Source: an uncultured Eubacteriales bacterium (lineage in GTDB: Bacteria > Bacillota_A > Clostridia > Christensenellales > Aristaeellaceae). From it: a stretch of DNA of 13,329 nucleotides. A program made the position numbers and the translations under genes. The notes under the pieces were generated by a model. It saw only the letters and a program-made list of their open reading frames with translations. It was not told the DNA's origin and did no database searches. Of the stretch, positions 7,201-13,329 are shown piece by piece. Within the stretch, counting starts at the first letter, position 1, and each line of letters starts with the position of its first letter. The stretch lies in assembly GCA_900313545.1 (NCBI GenBank), contig OMRS01000002.1, forward strand, positions 1 through 13,329, written 5' to 3'.

Positions 7201-7785
7201 GTCATGGCGCAGCAGCACGAAGACGGCGCACAGTGAGAAGCCGGCGGCAAAGACCAGGGCGGCCGCCACCAGGATGCGGCGGGTCAGGCGGGCGCTTCCC
7301 GCGCACAGCAGTCCGGTCAGCACCACCGCGCAGATGGACAGCAGCGCCTCCCCGAACCAGACCTCATAGCCGAAGATGCTGTAGTGAAATCCGAACTGGA
7401 ACAGCCTGCCCAGGAAAAAGCGCGCAAACAAGGGGACGGAGGTGATGTTGGCCCACAGTACGGCCATGTAGGTCTGGAGGGTGAACCACAGTGCAAGAAA
7501 TCCCAGGTCCTTTCCGCTGACCTTCTTCTGAAAGGAGTACACGCCTCCCGCATCGGGAGAAACCTGGATCATATACTGCAGGTTCCAGGTGATCACCAGA
7601 ATGACGGACATTCCGACAAGGAGGCCGAATACCGTCCCCAGGATCCCGGATTTCTGCAGATAGGCGTTGCAGGTCACAATAAAGGAGCCCCAGCCGATAC
7701 TGGCTCCGATGGAAAGCGACCAGATCCCCAGAGGGCTGGTCCCCGGGCGGAACCCGGTTACTGTCGTTTGTTCTCTGTTTTCCAT
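4279..7785 (-). CDS. APC-family amino acid permease fused to PAS modules and a GGDEF diguanylate cyclase
   Basis: A single 1168-residue membrane protein. Residues 1-470 are a 12-helix APC-superfamily permease (AA_permease_2-like), with a TM1 break GASIGWGSF (27-35) and TM6 AFIGFENVSHFSEE (224-237). TM13 (about 477-496) and TM14 (about 545-563) flank a short, probably extracellular, charged segment. A helical linker (565-600) leads to PAS1 (about 595-712) and two PAS-like modules (about 735-857 and 875-995). The GGDEF domain (1013-1165) contains ALTGVRNR, DVNNLKLIND with metal ligand Asp1053, and GGDEF at 1093-1097. All catalytic elements are present, so c-di-GMP synthesis from GTP in the cytoplasm is expected. 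The RxxD inhibitory site is absent (F1084-S-H-S1087). ATG 7783-7785 is chosen because AGGAGG lies 9 bases upstream; the longer frame to 8022 runs through the leader and predicted promoter. Substrate is unknown. A transport-coupled or transport-dead sensor are both possible. Confidence 0.93.
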   Translation of the reverse strand: MENREQTTVTGFRPGTSPLGIWSLSIGASIGWGSFIVTCNAYLQKSGILGTVFGLLVGMSVILVITWNLQYMIQVSPDAGGVYSFQKKVSGKDLGFLALWFTLQTYMAVLWANITSVPLFARFFLGRLFQFGFHYSIFGYEVWFGEALLSICAVVLTGLLCAGSARLTRRILVAAALVFAAGFSLCAVFVLLRHDPSFSFAPMFAEGSSPFSQIVRIAAISPWAFIGFENVSHFSEEYTFPVKKIRGILLWSVVLTTLLYLFVSLLSISAYPPEYDSWMAYIEDMGNLEGIKAVPAFYAANHYLGQAGVALLMLALFGVILTSLIANTLALSRLLYAAGRDGEAPQVLSRLNSKGIPSKAILAIVAVSSLIPFLGRTAIGWIVDVTSLGATLIYGLVSFGVYRHARAAGHTRQARIGLLGCVLMVCFILLLLIPGLLSFDAMATESYVLFIVWSVLGLGYFRRLISRDSHEEYEQHVIVWIILLVLILFASMMWVSRATEQAANEAVERIYLYHQEHPDHAMADSEVERVRFLHEQARQISNTNMMYSMVSLSLFVLCFSIMLNNYRQTQKLGKRLTDAEAAARAAQKIAELKASLSALLNNMPGMNFSKDARTGVYLACNQAFADYAHKETPDGVIGLTDAQIFDAETTRHFIEDDRMALSMETPYIFFEDVLDATGNQKQFQTTKLKYTDDVGRLCILGMCQDVTEMVRIQRENATTKEAYEKARSTGIIFTHIAKTLARNYTNLYYVNTETGEFIEYRTDDESSMLTETRRGDNFFDECVKDAHRYVHPDDRDTFLRTMERQSLLQLLEQRHTHTLTYRLRSDHGPTYVAMKISRMDDDARMIVIGVASADEQMKQQRLAQRLKEERIAYARINALVGDFLCIYVVVPETGLFREYSSSERNPLLSMPKEGKDFFAVAREDAKKSVHPGDLARFLSLFTLEGVLAEIERSGIFTLSFRMSIGGKPLHVQLKAAVIEENDGRRLVVGINDIDSSVRQEKEYARRLAQAQTQAYYDALTGVRNRHAYLDAAAQLDQCLQENTPTAFAISILDVNNLKLINDAEGHQAGDQYLRKACKIICDIFSHSPVFRIGGDEFAVISQGDDYTHIQDLIEKVHQHNREALQTGGIVIACGMARFEGQSEVAQVFGRADQQMYENKTFLKSQSTQ

Positions 7786-7794
7786 TCGGCCATG

Positions 7795-7800
7795 CCTCCT
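7795..7800 (-). promoter_or_regulatory. Ribosome binding site of the permease-GGDEF gene
   Basis: AGGAGG on the minus strand, 9 bases from ATG 7783-7785. A second ATG (7791-7793) lies only one base from it in another frame and is too close to be favoured. Confidence 0.8.
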
Positions 7801-7909
7801 CCGGTCCGCCGCGGCCATGGACGCGGCGCGGGCGTCCTGCGGCAGACGGACAGTCTGACTAAGAGGGTCTTCTGTTGTCAAAGAAGAATCCGGATAATTG
7901 CAGGCAAGG

Positions 7910-7994
7910 TGCATCCCTGGCGCCTTAACGGACGCGCCATCCCTGCCGGATGGCGGGAAGGGATCTGCGAAAATCCCTTTCTCTCCCGGATGCA
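7910..7994 (-). promoter_or_regulatory. Candidate structured leader RNA (three-way junction) of the permease-GGDEF gene
   Basis: Three nested perfect stems are possible in the minus-strand leader. P1 is 7988-7994 with 7910-7916 (7 bp), P2 is 7973-7979 with 7958-7964 (7 bp, loop 8) and P3 is 7948-7955 with 7935-7942 (8 bp, loop 5). P2 and P3 are two bases apart inside P1, and single-stranded junction segments lie at 7980-7987 (GGGAGAGA on the minus strand) and 7917-7934. This resembles a riboswitch aptamer in shape, but I could not match it to the c-di-GMP-I, glycine, lysine, SAM or T-box consensus. No clear terminator follows before the start codon, so any control would more likely act on translation. 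Confidence 0.35.
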
Positions 7995-8020
7995 AAGTGG
8001 CACACAAAACCACATCATGC

Positions 8021-8049
8021 ATTATACCCTGAAATGCTCGATTATTCCA
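8021..8049 (-). promoter_or_regulatory. Promoter of the permease-GGDEF gene
   Basis: A perfect TATAAT lies on the minus strand at 8021-8026, in an AT-rich patch within a GC-rich region. The -35 is weak (TGGAAT, 8044-8049, 17-base spacer). Predicted initiation near 8014 gives a leader of about 230 nt. Confidence 0.55.
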
Positions 8050-8226
8050 TATAAACAGTCAGTAAAATCGTTTATTTGTGCCCTGCACACGCCGGGAGAA
8101 CCCCGCAGGACCCAAACGCCCGGCACAGCAAAACCCCTGCGGGCGCGAAGGCGGGGATCAGGAGGCGCCGCGCCGGCGTCAAATCCCCGGATGCCCTGCG
8201 GCGAAGGAGAACAGGCAGGAAAGGAA

Positions 8227-8261
8227 CAGGCCCCCCGGAGTCTCGGGCTCCGGGGGGCCTG
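8227..8261 (-). terminator. Terminator of the uvrA operon
   Basis: A 14-bp perfect GC-rich stem (8227-8240 with 8248-8261) with a 7-base loop lies 33 bases after the aminotransferase stop. The minus-strand tail is only moderately T-rich (TTCCTTTCC), but stem strength and position support the call. The following 8051-8226 stretch is GC-rich, holds an 8-base inverted repeat (8102-8109 and 8136-8143) and no gene that I can see. Confidence 0.75.
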
Positions 8262-8293
8262 ATTTGGGACCTGGAGGACGGCCCCGCCCCGTG

Positions 8294-9487
8294 TCAGGAA
8301 AAAAGCTCCTGCTCGCGGGTAAAGAAGGCGCGCAGGGCGTCCAGGGAACGCCGGACCTGCTCGGTGCTCCGGCAGTAGGCGATGCGCAGGTGCCCGGGGA
8401 GGCTGAAGGTGTCGCAGGGCACCATCACCAGACGGTACTCAAGGGCCCTGCGGCAGGCGGCATTGGCATCCGTCCCGGGAAGCCTGGGCATGATGTAGAA
8501 GGTGCCGCCGGGGCGCGTCACCTGAACGCCGCAGTCCCTGAGCGTGGAATAGATCAGGTTCATGTTGGTCTCATACACCGACAGGTCCGAGGAGCGGTCG
8601 ATGAGCCTGGCGATGAGGTACTGCATGAGGGAGGTGGGGCAGTTGTGACCGATGCCCCGGGAAATCTGGCCGCACATCTGCACCAGCATGGCGGACTGGC
8701 CGCAGGCCGGATTGACCGCCAGATATCCGATGCGCTCCCCGGGGATGGACAGGGACTTGGAGAAGGAGTAGCAGGACAGGGTCCGTGGCCAGAACCGGCT
8801 GAGATAGGGGGCCTGCCTGCCGTCAAAGACGATCTCCCGATAGGGTTCATCCGAGATCAGCCACAGCTCGTGGCCCAGCTCCCGCTCCTTGCGCTCAAGG
8901 AACGAGGCCAGATTCCGCAGGGTCTCTTCCCGGTACATCACTCCGCTGGGATTGTTGGGGGTGTTGATGAGCAGGGCCATCACCCGGGGATTCATGGCCT
9001 TCTCGAGGGCCTCGAAGTTGATTTCATAGTTGACGGGGTCCGCCTCCACCACGGTCAGGCGGCATCCGGTGGGCGCCACATAGGGGCCGTACTCCGAAAA
9101 GCAGGGGGCAAAGGTGATGATCTCGTCCCCCGGAACGGTGACAAGGCGGAAGGCGTGGGCGAGGGCGGCGGCGGCGCCGCTGGTGGGAAAGATGTCCTCG
9201 CCGGAATAGTTCATCTGAAAGCGCCGGTTGAGGGAGTCGGCGATGGCCTGCCTGACCTCGGGAATCCCCAGGGTGGGGCTGTAGCCGTGCAGAAGGGACT
9301 CCGGAATTTCATCCGGCAGGGACTGAAGGACGGATTTGAGCTCCGGCGGCGGGGGAACGGAGGGGCTGCCCAGGCTGAAATCGAAGACTTCGCCCCGCCC
9401 GTCCGCTGAAAGCCGGGCCGCCTCCTCGTTCAGCTCGCGGATGACCGATTTGCGGGAAAGCATGTCCCGGTAGATGGGGGAAATCAT
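8294..9487 (-). CDS. PLP-dependent class I/II aminotransferase
   Basis: A cytoplasmic fold-type I transaminase of 397 residues, normal for AspC/aromatic-type aminotransferases. Visible landmarks are SVIRELNEEAARL near the N terminus, GYSPTLGIPEVRQAIA (69-84), the PLP-contact TPNNPSG (176-182), ISDEPYREI (211-219, Asp213 for the pyridine nitrogen), the Schiff-base lysine in SFSKSLSIPGERIGY (Lys244) and the carboxylate-binding arginine in LPGHLRIAYC (Arg368). It should exchange amino groups between an amino acid and a 2-oxo acid; donor and acceptor cannot be told from sequence. The start ATG 9485-9487 overlaps the stop of the upstream reductase as ATGA and has AGGAGG upstream, indicating translational coupling. 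It is the last gene of the uvrA operon. Confidence 0.93.
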   Translation of the reverse strand: MISPIYRDMLSRKSVIRELNEEAARLSADGRGEVFDFSLGSPSVPPPPELKSVLQSLPDEIPESLLHGYSPTLGIPEVRQAIADSLNRRFQMNYSGEDIFPTSGAAAALAHAFRLVTVPGDEIITFAPCFSEYGPYVAPTGCRLTVVEADPVNYEINFEALEKAMNPRVMALLINTPNNPSGVMYREETLRNLASFLERKERELGHELWLISDEPYREIVFDGRQAPYLSRFWPRTLSCYSFSKSLSIPGERIGYLAVNPACGQSAMLVQMCGQISRGIGHNCPTSLMQYLIARLIDRSSDLSVYETNMNLIYSTLRDCGVQVTRPGGTFYIMPRLPGTDANAACRRALEYRLVMVPCDTFSLPGHLRIAYCRSTEQVRRSLDALRAFFTREQELFS

Positions 9488-10494
9488 GCGCGACCCTCCT
9501 CGTCATAGGCGGCGAGGGCCTCGGAAATGTCCCGCAGATCCTCCCCGGAGAGGGGCGGATGGTTCACGGCCGCCACGTTCTCCTCCACCTGGGAGGGACG
9601 GCTGGCGCCGATCAGGGCGGAGGTGATGACCTCATCCCTCAGGACCCACTGCAGGGCCAGCTGGGCCAGGGTCTGCTCCCGGCGGCGGGCGACGGGCAGC
9701 AGGCGGTCCGTGAGGCGGGTGAGGCGCGCATCGATCATCTCCGGCTTCAGGAACCGGGGATCAAGGCTGGCCCGGGAGTCCGCGGGAATGCCGGAGCGGT
9801 ACTTGCCGGTCAGGCGCCCGCCGGCCAGGGGGCTGAAGGCGATGGCGCCGGTGCCCAGCTCCCGCAGGGCATCCGTCAGGCCCCCCTCCACCCAGCGGTC
9901 CAGCATGCTGTAGCGGGGCTGGTGGATGAGCAGGTGGATGCCCATGGACCCGAGGATCTCGGCGGCCCTGCGGGTCTGGTCCGCGGGATAGTTGGAGATG
10001 CCCACATACAGGGCCTTGCCGCTGCGCACGATCTGCTCCAGGGCCCCCATGGTCTCCTCCAGGGGGGTCTGGGGATCCGGACGGTGGTGATAGAAGATGT
10101 CCACGTAGTCAAGGTGCATGCGCCTCAGGCTGGCGTCCAGGGAGGAGATCAGGTATTTCCGGCTGCCCCACTCCCCGTAGGGCCCATCCTGCATCCTGTA
10201 GCCGGCCTTGGTGGAGATCACCAGGTCGTCCCGGTGGGGGCGCCAGTCGAGGTCCATATGGCGGCCGAAATTGGTTTCCGCCTCGCCCGCGGGCGGGCCG
10301 TAGTTGTTGGCCAGGTCAAAGTGGGTGATGCCGTGGTCAAAGGCGCAGCGGAGGATCTCCGCCTGGGTGCCGAAGGGGGTGAGCTCCCCGAAGTTGTGCC
10401 ACAGGCCCAGGGAGAGCATGGGGAGCAGGAGGCCGCTGCGGCCGCAGCGCCGGTAGGGGATCCGGTTGTAACGGTCAGGATGGGGGGTGTACAT
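9484..10494 (-). CDS. yghZ: Aldo/keto reductase, YghZ (L-glyceraldehyde 3-phosphate reductase) type
   Basis: An NADP(H)-dependent TIM-barrel oxidoreductase of 336 residues. It shares long blocks with E. coli YghZ as I remember it: YRRCGRSGL near the start, LSLGLWHNFG (28-37), GITHFDLANNYGPP (55-68), STKAGY (94-99), SRKYLISSLDASLRRM (111-126) and LLIHQPRYSMLDRWV. The catalytic tetrad is in place: Asp60, Tyr65, Lys96 and His137 (in YHHRPD). YghZ reduces L-glyceraldehyde 3-phosphate and methylglyoxal, so detoxification of reactive carbonyls is a reasonable inference, though clostridial relatives may use other substrates. ATG 10492-10494 follows AAAGGAG by 9 bases. The gene starts 24 nt after uvrA and overlaps the aminotransferase by 4 nt. 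Confidence 0.93.
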   Translation of the reverse strand: MYTPHPDRYNRIPYRRCGRSGLLLPMLSLGLWHNFGELTPFGTQAEILRCAFDHGITHFDLANNYGPPAGEAETNFGRHMDLDWRPHRDDLVISTKAGYRMQDGPYGEWGSRKYLISSLDASLRRMHLDYVDIFYHHRPDPQTPLEETMGALEQIVRSGKALYVGISNYPADQTRRAAEILGSMGIHLLIHQPRYSMLDRWVEGGLTDALRELGTGAIAFSPLAGGRLTGKYRSGIPADSRASLDPRFLKPEMIDARLTRLTDRLLPVARRREQTLAQLALQWVLRDEVITSALIGASRPSQVEENVAAVNHPPLSGEDLRDISEALAAYDEEGRA

Positions 10495-10518
10495 GGACGG
10501 ATGCTCCTTTCATGTGGA

Positions 10519-13329
<2,811 letters not shown>

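Noticed and set aside
5335..7236. Long plus-strand open frame (633 codons) opposite the permease-GGDEF gene
   Set aside because: It is the antisense shadow of a clearly coding GC-rich gene, with Gly/His/Gln/Arg-rich low-complexity composition and no recognisable domain.
7758..7793. An 11-residue out-of-frame upstream ORF overlapping the fusion gene start (MAEWKTENKRQ)
   Set aside because: Its ATG lies only one base from the AGGAGG, too close for efficient initiation, while the main ATG is 9 bases away. Probably chance, though it could slightly affect initiation.
7786..8014. c-di-GMP riboswitch (GEMM) controlling the cyclase gene
   Set aside because: An attractive idea, but I could not find the conserved GEMM core sequences in the leader; only an unclassified fold is reported.
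8078..9409. Plus-strand 443-codon frame opposite the aminotransferase
   Set aside because: Antisense shadow: Gly/Ala/Val-rich and repetitive, with no motif, while the minus strand encodes an unmistakable aminotransferase.

Overview
The window looks like the chromosome of a Gram-positive anaerobe of the class Clostridia, most likely a relatively GC-rich member of or near Lachnospiraceae. This rests on AGGAGG-type ribosome binding sites, the Lachnospiraceae-style XRE repressor and S41 peptidase tail, and the form of the GGDEF domain. No 16S or other taxonomic marker is present, so the placement is inference. Almost everything is on the minus strand. By eye, base composition rises from AT-rich at the left (XRE gene) to very GC-rich at the right (uvrA operon).

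Left part (1-4070). The 3' end of a plus-strand gene, probably an S41 peptidase, ends in a terminator. An unexplained stretch of about 100 bases with internal pairing potential follows. Next, on the minus strand, come an XRE-family repressor whose only available start codon (TTG) lies in the loop of a terminator hairpin, a C-terminal fragment of a type-B carboxylesterase, and a complete type-B carboxylesterase with a full catalytic triad. The fragment aligns with the end of the intact enzyme and looks like the remains of a tandem duplicate. The intact esterase has a long leader with three consecutive hairpins. A short plus-strand gene for a secreted protein with two SH3-like repeats has its own promoter and terminator.

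Centre (4200-8050). The most striking gene is a single 1168-residue protein. It joins a 12-helix APC-superfamily amino-acid-type permease, two extra membrane helices around a short extracellular segment, a coiled-coil-like linker, three PAS or PAS-like modules and a C-terminal diguanylate cyclase with an intact GGDEF motif. The architecture suggests a transceptor that converts solute occupancy or transport into cyclic di-GMP. The gene has its own predicted promoter, a roughly 230-nt leader with a three-way-junction-like fold, and a strong terminator. It appears to be monocistronic.

Right part (8220-13329). uvrA (missing about its first 13-15 codons, beyond the window), a YghZ-type aldo/keto reductase and a class I/II PLP-dependent aminotransferase form a tight minus-strand operon (24-nt gap, then a 4-nt ATGA overlap) ending in a 14-bp GC-rich terminator. 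No tRNA, rRNA, CRISPR array, insertion sequence or prophage gene was recognised.
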